The position numbers and the translations under genes were made by a program. A stretch of 64,000 bases of DNA, from contig JAEPMR010000002.1 of assembly GCA_017643845.1 (NCBI GenBank), positions 62,001-126,000 on the forward strand, read 5' to 3'. The number at the start of each line of letters is the position of its first letter. Within the stretch, counting starts at the first letter, position 1. Origin of the DNA: Marivivens sp. GTDB taxonomy: Bacteria > Pseudomonadota > Alphaproteobacteria > Rhodobacterales > Rhodobacteraceae. Below, in pieces: positions 9,519-20,024 of this stretch. Below the pieces are notes generated by a model. It saw only the letters and a program-made list of their open reading frames with translations. It searched no databases and had not been told where the DNA came from.

Positions 9519-11108
9519 TCAGTGACGGAAGTGTCTCATTCCGGTAAACACCATTGCAATACCCGCCTCATCTGCAGCTTGGATGACTTCATCGTCGCGC
9601 ATTGAGCCACCTGGCTGGATAATTGCTGTTGCACCTGCTTCGGCTGCCGCTAGTAGACCGTCAGAAAACGGGAAGAATGCGTCGGAAGCAACGACGGAAC
9701 CCGTTGTCAGAGGCTCGGCAAGATCAAGGACATCAGCCATATCACGGGCTTTTTGGGCCGCAATGCGCGTACTATCGACTCGGCTCATTTGTCCTGCCCC
9801 TACGCCGACTGTCGCACCATCCTTCACATAGACGATGGCGTTTGATTTCACATGCTTCGCGACCTTCCACGCAAACAGCAAATCGGCGAGTTCGGCATCT
9901 GAGGGCGCCTTTCGGGTCACGACCTTTAAGTCAGTCTCGCCAATCGAACCGTTGTCTTTATCCTGAACGAGAATGCCGCCCGCCACCTGACGATACGTTC
10001 TCAGCGCCGCAGCAGGATGTGGCATTCCATCAGTGGTCAGGAGGCGCAGGTTCTTTTTCGCTGCAAAAATCTCGCGTGCCGCTTCACTTGCGCCAGGAGC
10101 GATCACCACTTCGGTGAATATGCCGGTAATTTCCTCAGCGGTTTCGGCATCAAGGGGCTGGTTAAGAGCAATGATGCCGCCAAAAGCCGAAGTGCGGTCA
10201 CAGTCAAACGCAGACTTGTAGGCCTGCAGGAGCGTTTCGCCCCGTGCGACCCCACATGGGTTTGCATGTTTGATTATGGCACACGCAGGACCGTCGTTGG
10301 GGTTGAATTCGGAGACAAGTTCGAAGGCTGCGTCTGTGTCATTAATGTTATTATAGGACAGCTCTTTGCCCTGATGTTGGATGGCCGTTGCGACGCCCGG
10401 TCTTGCAGTTCCGTCTGTATAGAAAGCGGCATTTTGGTGAGGGTTCTCCCCGTAACGTAGCCCTTGTGCTAATTGCCCGGAAAACGCGACCCTGCGCGGT
10501 GTGTTTTCTCCGATCGCACCAGCCATCCAGGTCGATACAGCGGCGTCGTATGCCGCAGTCCTTGCAAATGCAATTTGGGCTAGGTTCTTTCGAAAACCGA
10601 GGGAGGTTTCACCTCCGTTTTTGTCCAGTTCAGCGATCAGTGCTGCATAGTCTTGAGTGTCAACCAAGACATTAACGAATGCATGGTTTTTGGCTGCGGC
10701 TCTGATCATGGCTGGTCCGCCGATGTCAATATTCTCAATACACGTATTGTAGTCGGCGCCTTTACGGACTGTCGCTTCAAACGGGTAAAGATTGACTACC
10801 AAGAGGTCGATAGGACCAATCCCGTGTTCGTTCATCGCGTCCGTGTGTTGGGGGTTGTCTCTGAGCGCTAGGAGCCCCCCGTGAACCATCGGGTGCAGGG
10901 TTTTGACGCGACCATCCATCATTTCGGGAAAGCCTGTGATGTCCGCCACGTCAATCACTTCTAGTCCCGCGTCGCGGAGAGTTTTGGCAGAACCGCCCGT
11001 TGAGAGGATTTCAACACCCCTCTCCGCGAGCTTCGTTGCCAGCTCATTAAGCCCGGTCTTGTCTGAAACGGAAATCAAGGCGCGGCGAACGGGGTGCAGA
11101 TCGGTCAT
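9519..11108 (-). CDS. purH: Bifunctional AICAR formyltransferase/IMP cyclohydrolase
   Basis: [26 protein letters not shown]-type motif, [43 protein letters not shown]. Start chosen at [11 protein letters not shown]. Confidence 0.97.
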   Translation of the reverse strand: MTDLHPVRRALISVSDKTGLNELATKLAERGVEILSTGGSAKTLRDAGLEVIDVADITGFPEMMDGRVKTLHPMVHGGLLALRDNPQHTDAMNEHGIGPIDLLVVNLYPFEATVRKGADYNTCIENIDIGGPAMIRAAAKNHAFVNVLVDTQDYAALIAELDKNGGETSLGFRKNLAQIAFARTAAYDAAVSTWMAGAIGENTPRRVAFSGQLAQGLRYGENPHQNAAFYTDGTARPGVATAIQHQGKELSYNNINDTDAAFELVSEFNPNDGPACAIIKHANPCGVARGETLLQAYKSAFDCDRTSAFGGIIALNQPLDAETAEEITGIFTEVVIAPGASEAAREIFAAKKNLRLLTTDGMPHPAAALRTYRQVAGGILVQDKDNGSIGETDLKVVTRKAPSDAELADLLFAWKVAKHVKSNAIVYVKDGATVGVGAGQMSRVDSTRIAAQKARDMADVLDLAEPLTTGSVVASDAFFPFSDGLLAAAEAGATAIIQPGGSMRDDEVIQAADEAGIAMVFTGMRHFRH

Positions 11109-11121
11109 GGGGTCCTCTGGA

Positions 11122-12918
11122 TCAGGGCGTGTCATTGTCCGGTTGGTCCTGTTTCAGGAAATCACGCAAGGCCGTCGGGGTATCTTGCGCCTTTGCCAAG
11201 GACCACCGGATGCGGGTCGCATATGTCATTGCGCGTCCGGATAAAACTACTTGTTCAGCTTCACGTGGTCGCAGCCGGCCGTTTTCTAGGTACACGGACG
11301 GCTCAATTCGAAGTTCGGTCGTGCCATCATGTCGGAATACCCAAATTTCACCACTCTTGAGAGTGAGAGAGACCGCCGCTCCGCCTAAGTCTAATGAAGA
11401 CAATACGTCTGGGTGCAGATGAAAGCGGACCGTGAACGGCACGCCCTCCAGCCCTTCACGATCCAACGCTGAGTCGAAATTCACTTTATCGGTGTCGTTC
11501 AAGGTCGTGAGGAGATCCTCGCCCACGAGTCCCCGACCGTCATTTGAGAGGTCGAGTGTCCGAGCATGTGTCAATCCGTGGGTTCGCACATATCCATTAT
11601 GCGCGGTCTCAATCCGGCGCCCATCGGTCAGCGGAGTGAATTCAACTGGGACGATGTCGGGTACCTCGGAAAGATACTCGCGCTTTATTCCACGTACTTT
11701 TCTTCCCGGTGCGAGGCGAGCAGAGGAATACCCGTCAAGAGAAAGCGTCGAATGGCTAACGGTCGCTCTTCCGGCCCTCCGCCAGTCGGCGCCGAACGAT
11801 CCTCCTGAACCACAGTTGACGATCAGCGGCCTGCGGCCGGAGGTGAGTTCAAAAGCAAGTGTCGAGGCATGCGCATTGTAGCTGACGGGCCCTTTCGGGG
11901 GTGATGCCCCGTCAAGTATCAAGGTGGTGCGACCAGCAGCAAGGCGCGCAAATCCCATTCTTAGGCCGGTCTTCGCAATCTGCTGCACGCCTGAACTTGC
12001 CAGTGCATGGTCGAGTCTTCCCTCAAGGCCACGCCCTCCGCCATGAAACCGAGCCAGCCCACCATCGGAATGTCTCAGACTGCGAAGGGTCGGAGCGATC
12101 TTTTGTATGGCAGCGGAAAGTTCAGCTGGGGGTGTAAGGTTTGCGCTTGAAATCGCAATCAATGCCCAATTCAAAAGTGAGAATACTTCGAGAAGTTCCT
12201 CGGGGTTTCGAGTTGCGATTCCACCTTGGTAGTCAATTTGATCTTGGCAGTCTTTAGCCAAAGCCAAAATCGCAAGTTCCGTATGCTCGGCCATTCCTTC
12301 AAGTGACAAGCCTGCATAGATGATTCCGGCCAATGCTTCGAAACGCGGTAGGCCCGCTCGTGCCTTTTTCCATCTACGCGATAGAAAGAGCGTCTGGCGC
12401 GCCAGGCTCAGGTAAAACTTGTCTGATTGTTCTTTTTCACTACCCCGTAGAAGAAATATCCCATGATTTATCCAGCGAATTAACCGTCGTCCTGTGAGGC
12501 TGGGTGACCACCCAAATCCCTGTCCTCTTCCGTAAAGATCAATCCATTCCTGGACCCAAATTTGCGCCCGTTCGCGCGATTTTGAGTCTCCGATTGCCGC
12601 GAGGTCGTCGAGCCAGGTAAAGCCATGGATTTCCTCCTGCACGGCCATATTCTGACCAGCCACATCCCAAATGGATCTATCTGGGGCCTCAATGAGACTT
12701 CCTGAAAACAAGAAGTTTCCTGCAAGGAGTTGCCTGCCTCGGGACACTAGTCCGATTGTCCTGGGCTCTGGTTGCGAGACAAAGCTTGTAGGCATTCGTG
12801 CCCTGGCGGCACGTCGGGCGGCGTGCCTATGGCCGAATGTGACCCAACGATCAGAAAGCTTCTGAAACCCGTGCAATCGTTTGCCGCCTTTTTCTACTGC
12901 CTCAAACTTTTGGGGCAA
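11122..12918 (-). CDS. Heparinase II/III family protein
   Basis: Heparinase II/III-like motifs: [14 protein letters not shown]-type helical N-domain and [32 protein letters not shown]; adjacent to rsmB/purH. Confidence 0.85.
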   Translation of the reverse strand: MPQKFEAVEKGGKRLHGFQKLSDRWVTFGHRHAARRAARARMPTSFVSQPEPRTIGLVSRGRQLLAGNFLFSGSLIEAPDRSIWDVAGQNMAVQEEIHGFTWLDDLAAIGDSKSRERAQIWVQEWIDLYGRGQGFGWSPSLTGRRLIRWINHGIFLLRGSEKEQSDKFYLSLARQTLFLSRRWKKARAGLPRFEALAGIIYAGLSLEGMAEHTELAILALAKDCQDQIDYQGGIATRNPEELLEVFSLLNWALIAISSANLTPPAELSAAIQKIAPTLRSLRHSDGGLARFHGGGRGLEGRLDHALASSGVQQIAKTGLRMGFARLAAGRTTLILDGASPPKGPVSYNAHASTLAFELTSGRRPLIVNCGSGGSFGADWRRAGRATVSHSTLSLDGYSSARLAPGRKVRGIKREYLSEVPDIVPVEFTPLTDGRRIETAHNGYVRTHGLTHARTLDLSNDGRGLVGEDLLTTLNDTDKVNFDSALDREGLEGVPFTVRFHLHPDVLSSLDLGGAAVSLTLKSGEIWVFRHDGTTELRIEPSVYLENGRLRPREAEQVVLSGRAMTYATRIRWSLAKAQDTPTALRDFLKQDQPDNDTP

Positions 12919-12942
12919 TGATAGAAGCCCACCAAAGAACTG

Positions 12943-14214
12943 TCACGCAGGCTTTCTGAGGAGCGCCATGTAGAAGCCATCCATGCCGCCATGTTCTGCC
13001 CAAAAATCAGGTCGAAGGCGCAGCCCGCCCTCTTCAGACAACCAAGAGGACGAAATACCAGCAACATTGGGCGCTTCGGTCGTGAGACCCTTGTGACGTT
13101 TGAGCGCTTCGTCAATTTGCACTTCACCTTCATCGGGTAAGAGTGAGCAAGTGGAATAGACCATTCTTCCTCCCGGTTTCAGGAGTGAGAGCGCATGATC
13201 AATCATAAACGATTGCTGTTGGATCAATGATCCGAATTCGCTCCCGTCTTTTGCATATGGCAGGTCGGGGTGCCGCCGTATGGTTCCGGTTGCGGAGCAA
13301 GGTGCATCAAGCAGGATCGCATCAAAGCCGCGTTCGTTAAACGAGAGCAAATCCGAGACGACGCATGTTGCTTCTAGTTCTGTGCGCGACAGGTTCTCTT
13401 GCAAGCGCGTCATTCGTTTTTGAGAGCTGTCGACGGCAGTCACCACTGCGCCTTGTGCGGCGAGTTGCATCGTTTTACCACCCGGCGCGGCGCAAAGGTC
13501 GACTACCTTTTCACCTAGCTGCACATTCAACAATGTGGCTGGAAATGCGGCGGCGGCGTCTTGCACCCACCATTCACCGTTTTCGTATCCATCCAAAAGC
13601 GTCACTTGCCCAGCGTCTCTGAGACGAATCGAGCCGTTTGGAAGCAAAACACCATTGAGTTTCTGGGCAACCAGATCCGGGCTTGCTTTGGCTGTAATAT
13701 CAAGTGGTGCCCCGGCAGCGTGGGCTCGCTCAATTGATGCTACAGTCGGCTTGCCCCACGCTGAAATCAACGGAGATCGAAGCCAGTTGGGCAAGCGGGG
13801 TTCAGGCAGCCGATCCCAAGCACCGTCTCTCTCGGCAGCGATTTTTCGCAAAACCGCGTTTACGAGGCCTTTCATCGATGACGTCCGGCGTGACGCACTA
13901 ACAATCTCAACGCAGGAATTTACGACTCCATGCGCAGCCTCTCCATTTTCCCATATTTCGACAGTGCCTATTCTGAGTACGTTTTGAACCGTCAGTGGAG
14001 GGCGTCGCTGTAGGAATGGTTTTAACATTCGATCAGCACGGTCAAGCATTCTCAACGTCCCCAGGGTAATACGCTGGGCGCGTGCACGGTCTTCATTCGA
14101 TAGTGATGACAGCGCTCCTGCCGAAACAAGTTCGGAAAAAAGCTCACCATGACCAGTGATGCGTTCGAGCAGGAAATGCGCTGTGCGCCGCGGTGCGAGA
14201 CCATTCTGGGACAT
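12943..14214 (-). CDS. rsmB: 16S rRNA m5C967 methyltransferase-like (RsmB/NOL1/NOP2/sun family)
   Basis: NusB-like N-terminus and VVDLCAAPGGKTMQLA, LLDAPCSATGTIRRHPD, VYSTCSLLPDEGE. Start chosen at MSQNGLAPRR. Confidence 0.93.
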   Translation of the reverse strand: MSQNGLAPRRTAHFLLERITGHGELFSELVSAGALSSLSNEDRARAQRITLGTLRMLDRADRMLKPFLQRRPPLTVQNVLRIGTVEIWENGEAAHGVVNSCVEIVSASRRTSSMKGLVNAVLRKIAAERDGAWDRLPEPRLPNWLRSPLISAWGKPTVASIERAHAAGAPLDITAKASPDLVAQKLNGVLLPNGSIRLRDAGQVTLLDGYENGEWWVQDAAAAFPATLLNVQLGEKVVDLCAAPGGKTMQLAAQGAVVTAVDSSQKRMTRLQENLSRTELEATCVVSDLLSFNERGFDAILLDAPCSATGTIRRHPDLPYAKDGSEFGSLIQQQSFMIDHALSLLKPGGRMVYSTCSLLPDEGEVQIDEALKRHKGLTTEAPNVAGISSSWLSEEGGLRLRPDFWAEHGGMDGFYMALLRKPA

Positions 14215-14281
14215 TCGGTCCTCTTGAGCTAGTGTTCGAGAGCCGTATACCACACCCGAACCTTGAACAAGGAAGTGCACA

Positions 14282-14458
14282 ATGAGCGAGATGCAAAATG
14301 ACATTCCTGAGGCAGCGAAGCGGGCGCTCAAAGAAGCTGAAGAGCGAAGAAAACTTACATTAAAGCGTGAGATGCCTGCCGAACTTGGTGGTCGAGATGG
14401 TCCTGAACCTGTTCGTTATGGTGATTGGGAAAAGAAAGGCATCGCAATAGACTTTTAG
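14282..14458 (+). CDS. DUF1674 / SDHAF4-like succinate dehydrogenase assembly factor, 58 aa
   Basis: Read by hand: MSEMQNDIPEAAKRALKEAEERRKLTLKREMPAELGGRDGPEPVRYGDWEKKGIAIDF*; C-terminal GGRDGPEPVRYGDWEKKGIAIDF is the family signature. Below the length cutoff of the ORF track. Confidence 0.9.
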   Translation: MSEMQNDIPEAAKRALKEAEERRKLTLKREMPAELGGRDGPEPVRYGDWEKKGIAIDF

Positions 14459-14472
14459 GTCTGGCATCGCTT

Positions 14473-14847
14473 CTAGCGAAGGGAAAACGTGGCTGACTCC
14501 CCCTCGCCGCGATCAACTGTGAATCGCATCCTGTCCGTGCCTCGAATTTCCACCAACTGGCAATTGTAGTCTATCTCGTAGCCCGACCAGTCCATTGTCC
14601 GGCAGAAAAACCCCTCCTCCCAAGTCCATTCGCCTGAGACATCGGCGCCGACAGCCCTTCCAGCGATGCGACCGTCCTCGAATATGGATAAGCGAATTCC
14701 AAGCAGGCCAATGTTCAGCGTTTTACCCTGAACTGACTCTATGAATGTTGCCTCGTCCGAAATCGGAACAAAACCAGCAAGCGCGGGTGACGAGGCAGAA
14801 AGCAAAACTGCAATTGCGAAAACCACAGGTTTCAAGGCGCACCTCAT
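14473..14847 (-). CDS. Secreted hypothetical protein, 124 aa
   Basis: Signal peptide (VVFAIAVLLSASSPALAG) and a compact soluble domain with two Cys. Confidence 0.65.
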   Translation of the reverse strand: MRCALKPVVFAIAVLLSASSPALAGFVPISDEATFIESVQGKTLNIGLLGIRLSIFEDGRIAGRAVGADVSGEWTWEEGFFCRTMDWSGYEIDYNCQLVEIRGTDRMRFTVDRGEGESATFSLR

Positions 14848-14912
14848 TTATAGTTACAAAGATACTACGAATGAAGAGCGCACTTGGTTCAATAGGTATC
14901 GGCTATGACCAG

Positions 14913-15722
14913 CTAGAGCCCAAGGACATCGACCATAGAGTATTCCCCTGGGGCCTTGTCCTGACCCCAAATTGCTGCACGAATTGCACCCCGTGCGAAG
15001 ATAGCCCGATCTGTCGCGACGTGACGTAGCACAACTCTCTCGCCCGTAGAGGCAAACAAGACATCGTGTTCCCCTACAATGTCACCACCTCTGATGGCGG
15101 AAAAACCGATGTCACCACGATTGCGAGCGCCAGTGATTCCATCACGGCCGCGATCAGATATTTCCTTTAGTTCCCGCCCTCTACCTTCAGCGGCCGCTTC
15201 TCCGAGCATCAATGCGGTTCCTGATGGTGCATCGACCTTCATGTTGTGATGAGCTTCGATGATCTCAATGTCGAAGTCATCGTCGAGTGCTGCGGCAACT
15301 TTTTTTGTGAGTTGGACTAGTAGGTTCACGCCGAGCGACATGTTTCCCGCTCGAATAATGACCGCGTGGCGTGCGGCGGCAGATATGGCTGAGAGATCTG
15401 CCGCAGAAAGTCCGGTTGTTCCGATCACATGTATGGCACGGGCTTGCGCTGCCAGTCCCGCGAAGGCGACAGTTGCGGCTGGTGCTGTGAAATCTATCAC
15501 CGCGTGGGCCTTAGCGAATGCGGCTAAGGGATCGTCGCTAACGGTTATGCCTAAGGCTGTTCCCCCCATTGCCGAGCCGACATCCTTTCCGATCCATTCA
15601 TGCCCCTCACGTTCTAGAGCTGCTACAAGGGTGACTTTGTCAGATTGAGCGATTGTGCGAATGAGCATTTGGCCCATTCTTCCGGATGCTCCTGTCACGA
15701 CGATCGCTGGTTTTTCAGTCAT
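14913..15722 (-). CDS. dapB: 4-hydroxy-tetrahydrodipicolinate reductase
   Basis: [52 protein letters not shown]. Confidence 0.97.
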   Translation of the reverse strand: MTEKPAIVVTGASGRMGQMLIRTIAQSDKVTLVAALEREGHEWIGKDVGSAMGGTALGITVSDDPLAAFAKAHAVIDFTAPAATVAFAGLAAQARAIHVIGTTGLSAADLSAISAAARHAVIIRAGNMSLGVNLLVQLTKKVAAALDDDFDIEIIEAHHNMKVDAPSGTALMLGEAAAEGRGRELKEISDRGRDGITGARNRGDIGFSAIRGGDIVGEHDVLFASTGERVVLRHVATDRAIFARGAIRAAIWGQDKAPGEYSMVDVLGL

Positions 15723-15806
15723 AGTGTAGCCCTCTTTGGTTCATTCCATTGGGTGCACTGCATGGCGTCGCTTGGCAAGAGCGCTAATCACGCATACATG
15801 AGGTAC

Positions 15807-16205
15807 ATGGGAAAGAAGAGATTTGATACTGCTGGTGGAGCACCTTCTCAGCGACAGCTTCGTGTCGGTGAGTTGATAAGGCGAGCACTGAGCGATGTGC
15901 TGACACGCGGCGACGTTCATGACCCGGATCTGGGGCGAATGTCTATTACCGTTGGAGAAGTCCGTTGTTCACCTGATTTGAAGCACGCAACTGCCTTTGT
16001 TTTACCCTTAGGCGGCGGTGAGAAGGAACTTGCCCTACAGGCGCTGCGTCGGAATAAGGCCGAACTTCGTCACTTGGTAACCAAGGGTATTACGCTTAAA
16101 TATGCCCCTGATCTGAAGTTTGAAATAGACGAGACTTTCGACCGCATGGATGAAACGCGTCGGCTTCTCTCCGACGAACATGTCAGGCAAGACATCGAAG
16201 ACTGA
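15807..16205 (+). CDS. rbfA: Ribosome-binding factor A
   Basis: [27 protein letters not shown] and [17 protein letters not shown]. Start chosen at MGKKRFDT (15807), not the track start 15645. Confidence 0.93.
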   Translation: MGKKRFDTAGGAPSQRQLRVGELIRRALSDVLTRGDVHDPDLGRMSITVGEVRCSPDLKHATAFVLPLGGGEKELALQALRRNKAELRHLVTKGITLKYAPDLKFEIDETFDRMDETRRLLSDEHVRQDIED

Positions 16206-16951
16206 TGCATTTGCTCCGAAATGTTTGTTTTGCGGTTTTATTTGCCATAAATTCGGGGCAGGTTTTGGCACTTGAGTGCGGAGCGGTTGTTTTTTCAGGT
16301 GCTCCGTTCACAGTGTGCGAAGTTGATTCAGTCGCTGATAATATCCGTCTTTTTCACAGTGACAGGTCAGGAATGCCGATTGGGACATTCCAACGACTTG
16401 TTGATGAAATAACGCCGGCCAACCTGCTTTTTGCAATGAACGCGGGGATGTTTCATCCAAACAGGTCACCCGTAGGGCTCTACAAGGAGAATGGGCAGAC
16501 TCTATCGCCGATCGTCCTTTCTGCGGGGCCGGGGAATTTTGGTCTGTTACCAAATGGTGTGTTTTGCATTTCCGATCGAAAACTCTTGGTGGTTGAGAGC
16601 CACGCGTATGCGTCGCAGCCTGAAATGTGCCGTGATGCATCGCAATCGGGCCCGATGCTAGTAATTGATAACGAAATTCATCCTAGGTTTATTCCTGAAA
16701 GTAGCTCCCGATTTATTAGAAATGGTGTGGGGGTAAGTCATAACGGGGAGCGCGCAGCATTTGTGGTCTCTGATGGGCCGGTCAATTTCTACGAGTTCGC
16801 GCGATTGTTCAGGGATCATCTCGGAACCCCAAATGCGCTCTACTTCGACGGCAAGGTATCGATGATGTATTCCAAGGAGCTGAACCGAAGTGATTTTGGA
16901 TTTCCGGTGGGCCCCATGGTTGCGGTTGTCGAGCTCGGCAATCTTGACTGA
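16205..16951 (+). CDS. Phosphodiester glycosidase / DUF2233 family secreted protein
   Basis: Signal peptide; LLFAMNAGMFHPNRSPVGLYKENG, NALYFDGKVSMMY; overlaps the rbfA stop. Confidence 0.8.
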   Translation: MHLLRNVCFAVLFAINSGQVLALECGAVVFSGAPFTVCEVDSVADNIRLFHSDRSGMPIGTFQRLVDEITPANLLFAMNAGMFHPNRSPVGLYKENGQTLSPIVLSAGPGNFGLLPNGVFCISDRKLLVVESHAYASQPEMCRDASQSGPMLVIDNEIHPRFIPESSSRFIRNGVGVSHNGERAAFVVSDGPVNFYEFARLFRDHLGTPNALYFDGKVSMMYSKELNRSDFGFPVGPMVAVVELGNLD

Positions 16952-17003
16952 AGGCGGGTCGGTCGTTAGCCGGCCTCATCGCTAGAGCGCTTTCGGAGGT
17001 TTA

Positions 17004-17918
17004 ATGGGACGAAGGAAAAAGGGTCGCGACATATCGGGCTGGCTGATTGTCGATAAACCTGCGGGGGTCAGTTCTGCGGCGGTTGTAAATAAAGTCCGGT
17101 GGGCATTTGACGCGAAAAAAGCTGGTCACGCAGGAACGTTGGACCCAGAAGCTACGGGGATTCTGGCGATTGCACTTGGCGAGGCAACCAAAACCATTCC
17201 CTACGTCACGGATAGCCTCAAAGCATATGAATTCACGATGCGGTTGGGTCAGGCGACAAACACTGATGATGCGGAAGGTGTGGTCACACGGCAATCGTCC
17301 CATCGTCCAAGTGATGCCGAAATCAAAAATGCCCTGGGTAAATTTGTAGGAAATATCCGGCAGGTTCCTCCGGCGTTTTCTGCCGTCAAGATCGATGGCG
17401 AACGGGCATACAAGATGGCGCGCGAAGGAATAGACGTTGATATTGCTGCCCGTCCGCTTTGGGTCGACTCACTATTGCTGATTGATCGCCCAAGTCAGGA
17501 TTATGCGGTTTTGGAACTCGTCTGTGGGAAGGGCGGGTATGTTCGGTCAATCGCACGCGACCTTGGTGAAGTACTCGGTTGCCATGGGCATGTAAGTACT
17601 CTCAGGCGTATTTGGTCGGGCCCTTTCAATATGCGGGACAGCGTTCATGTGGACTTACTCGACAAGTTCTCCAAAACGCCCGAACTGGACAAGTTTCTCA
17701 AACCCCTTGAAGTGGGATTGCTGAGTATTCCCAACGTAGTTCTCTCAAAAGAAGCTGTTAGCAAGCTTCGCAACGGAAACCCCGCGATGGTGGTCGCATC
17801 CGAGCTTCAATACGGCGACGAATGTTGGGGCTCTTTCGATGGTGAGCCAATTGCGATTGGGATCTACCGAGCAGGTGAGTTACACCCGACCCGTGTATTT
17901 GTTGGGGGCGAGGCGTGA
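17004..17918 (+). CDS. truB: tRNA pseudouridine(55) synthase
   Basis: [62 protein letters not shown]. Confidence 0.97.
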   Translation: MGRRKKGRDISGWLIVDKPAGVSSAAVVNKVRWAFDAKKAGHAGTLDPEATGILAIALGEATKTIPYVTDSLKAYEFTMRLGQATNTDDAEGVVTRQSSHRPSDAEIKNALGKFVGNIRQVPPAFSAVKIDGERAYKMAREGIDVDIAARPLWVDSLLLIDRPSQDYAVLELVCGKGGYVRSIARDLGEVLGCHGHVSTLRRIWSGPFNMRDSVHVDLLDKFSKTPELDKFLKPLEVGLLSIPNVVLSKEAVSKLRNGNPAMVVASELQYGDECWGSFDGEPIAIGIYRAGELHPTRVFVGGEA

Positions 17919-18418
17919 TTGTCCGTCAACATACCAAAGGCGACGCCCGTTCGGAGGCAATTTATTCGGATTGCGAGAATTATCGCTTCTCGTTGAGCAG
18001 AACTTGGAATTCTGAAGGAGGTAGAGCGCTTTTTGTCATGTTGAATCCTTCCACGGCTACGGAGCGACAGAATGATCCGACGGTCGAAAGATGCGAGCGC
18101 AGAGCCCGTGCGCTTGGGTTTGGTGCCTTTCGAGTAACAAATATATTTGCCTGGCGCGCAACTGACCCCAAGGAGTTGCGGTCTGTTCCAGACCCAGTTG
18201 GGGGCGAAAATGATCAATACATCCTTCGAGGTGTCGAATGGGCGAGCGCTGTGATTTGTGCGTGGGGTACACACGGTGAGTTACACAATCGTGGCAAAGC
18301 AGTAGAAGCGCTTTTGCGAGCACGCGGAAGCTCATTGATGGTTCTGGGTCTGACTAAAGATGGCCATCCAAAACACCCGCTTTACATCTCGTACAGAGAG
18401 CAGCCGCAGGTCTGGTAG
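17915..18418 (+). CDS. DUF1643 domain protein
   Basis: [52 protein letters not shown]-type overlap with truB. Confidence 0.88.
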   Translation: MIVRQHTKGDARSEAIYSDCENYRFSLSRTWNSEGGRALFVMLNPSTATERQNDPTVERCERRARALGFGAFRVTNIFAWRATDPKELRSVPDPVGGENDQYILRGVEWASAVICAWGTHGELHNRGKAVEALLRARGSSLMVLGLTKDGHPKHPLYISYREQPQVW

Positions 18419-18513
18419 CCTATTAACCATCACATTATTTTCCGCACGGTTAATGAGACGACAGTGTGCTAGCTCAACTCCAAGTAGCGCTTTTGTTGCG
18501 AGAGGGTGCGGAG

Positions 18514-19371
18514 ATGCTGGCAATGATGTCATTGATATGCGTTGGCCTGCTTGGAATGGCATTTCTACCCGATCCAATGCCGCAATCTTTTGGCGAAGAT
18601 CCAGGTTCGTCTGACCCAGATGTTGAAGATGGTGATGATCGCGAGTCGCTTGAGAATTTTCTATTCGGGACTGATTCTGACGATTTTCTGGTTGGTGGCG
18701 ATCAGCTCGAATATGTCGACGGGTTTGGTGGGGACGACATGATTTCTGGTGGTGATGGGCCCGATCGTCTGCATGGGGGCCTTGGGGACGATACCATCGA
18801 CGGTGGAGGCGGACGTGACGCGCTCTTCGGCCATATTGGAGATGACAGGATCAATGGAGATATTGGCGATGACCGTTTAGTCGGGGGTGACGGCAATGAT
18901 CTGCTCATGGGGGGCGAGGGAGATGATCTTCTTTCTGGTTCTCTTGGAGCCGATAGACTTGTTGGCGGTCCTGGTCATGACACGTTTCATGGAGGCGAGG
19001 GTGACGATATTCTCGACGGGTTGTCGGGTGAGGAGCATCCCGAGAGAGATTATCTGAACGGTGGCGCTGGGATTGACGAGATCCGCGCAGGATTATCTGA
19101 CATAGTAAGTGGTGGAACAGAGGCAGATAAGTTCATCGTTGAATTGATTGCGGGGGATGTAAATTCCCCGGCAGAAATCACCGATTTTGTTCCTGGTGAG
19201 GATGAAATTGAGATCCAAATGCCAAATGGAGAGCTTAAACCCGATATTCAGATCGTATCGCGAGACGGGGGCAGTCTGGTATTCGCGAATGGTCTGCCAG
19301 TTGTATTTGTCAGCAATATTGAAGGGCTCTCAGCCTCAGCAATCATGGCCACATCGGATTTCCCTGAGTAA
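18514..19371 (+). CDS. RTX (hemolysin-type Ca-binding repeat) protein with N-terminal hydrophobic segment
   Basis: About 8-9 GGxGxDxL/I-type nonapeptides after MLAMMSLICVGLLGMAFLP; track start is 18466. Confidence 0.85.
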   Translation: MLAMMSLICVGLLGMAFLPDPMPQSFGEDPGSSDPDVEDGDDRESLENFLFGTDSDDFLVGGDQLEYVDGFGGDDMISGGDGPDRLHGGLGDDTIDGGGGRDALFGHIGDDRINGDIGDDRLVGGDGNDLLMGGEGDDLLSGSLGADRLVGGPGHDTFHGGEGDDILDGLSGEEHPERDYLNGGAGIDEIRAGLSDIVSGGTEADKFIVELIAGDVNSPAEITDFVPGEDEIEIQMPNGELKPDIQIVSRDGGSLVFANGLPVVFVSNIEGLSASAIMATSDFPE

Positions 19372-19511
19372 AGTGACGCCAAAATACCCTCTTTCAAGTT
19401 TGGTGGAATCAGTCTAGACGACGCAACGCGCTAAAGAAGCGTATCCTCCATGGGCCTTGCTGGACGACATCCCGGCTTGTGCCATCACCTTAATCTCGAA
19501 AGGAGACCCCG

Positions 19512-19781
19512 ATGTCGATTACTGCAGAAGAAAAAGCACGCCTCATCAAAGAGTTTGGTACCAAGGAAGGGGACACTGGTTCTCCGGAAGTACAGGTCGC
19601 CATCCTGACGTCGCGCATCACGACACTTACCGAACACTTCAAGACCCACAAGAAGGACAACCACGGTCGTCGTGGACTTCTTAAGATGGTAGCTCAACGC
19701 CGTAAGCTTCTCGACTACGTTAAGGGCAATGATCAGGCTCGGTATCAAGACCTTATTAAACGCCTCGGTATTCGTCGCTAA
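19512..19781 (+). CDS. rpsO: 30S ribosomal protein S15
   Basis: [47 protein letters not shown]. Confidence 0.98.
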   Translation: MSITAEEKARLIKEFGTKEGDTGSPEVQVAILTSRITTLTEHFKTHKKDNHGRRGLLKMVAQRRKLLDYVKGNDQARYQDLIKRLGIRR

Positions 19782-19802
19782 TCTGTCGATTGATGCAGTT
19801 CT

Positions 19803-19836
19803 AACGCCCGCTTCGCTGAGCGGGCGTTTTTGTTTT
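19803..19836 (+). terminator. Rho-independent-type terminator after rpsO
   Basis: AACGCCCGCT-tcgctg-AGCGGGCGTT perfect 10-bp stem followed by a T-rich tract. Confidence 0.85.
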
Positions 19837-20024
19837 TACGGCGTCTATTATCGCTTTCCCACCTTTTGCTTTCCCTGAGAGGCAAACTCCTGTATGGCCC
19901 CGCCATCTGAAACGTGACGCCCTAGACCCCGGCGCATGAAATGATGGAAGGGGTCGGTGGCAATGGGGCCGCCAATGAAACGAGAGACCCGGGAGCGCCC
20001 GGGAGAGCTCTCTGACAGGATACG

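Noticed and set aside
18700-19080. Tandem DNA repeat array
   Set aside because: The periodicity is explained by the RTX nonapeptide coding repeats.
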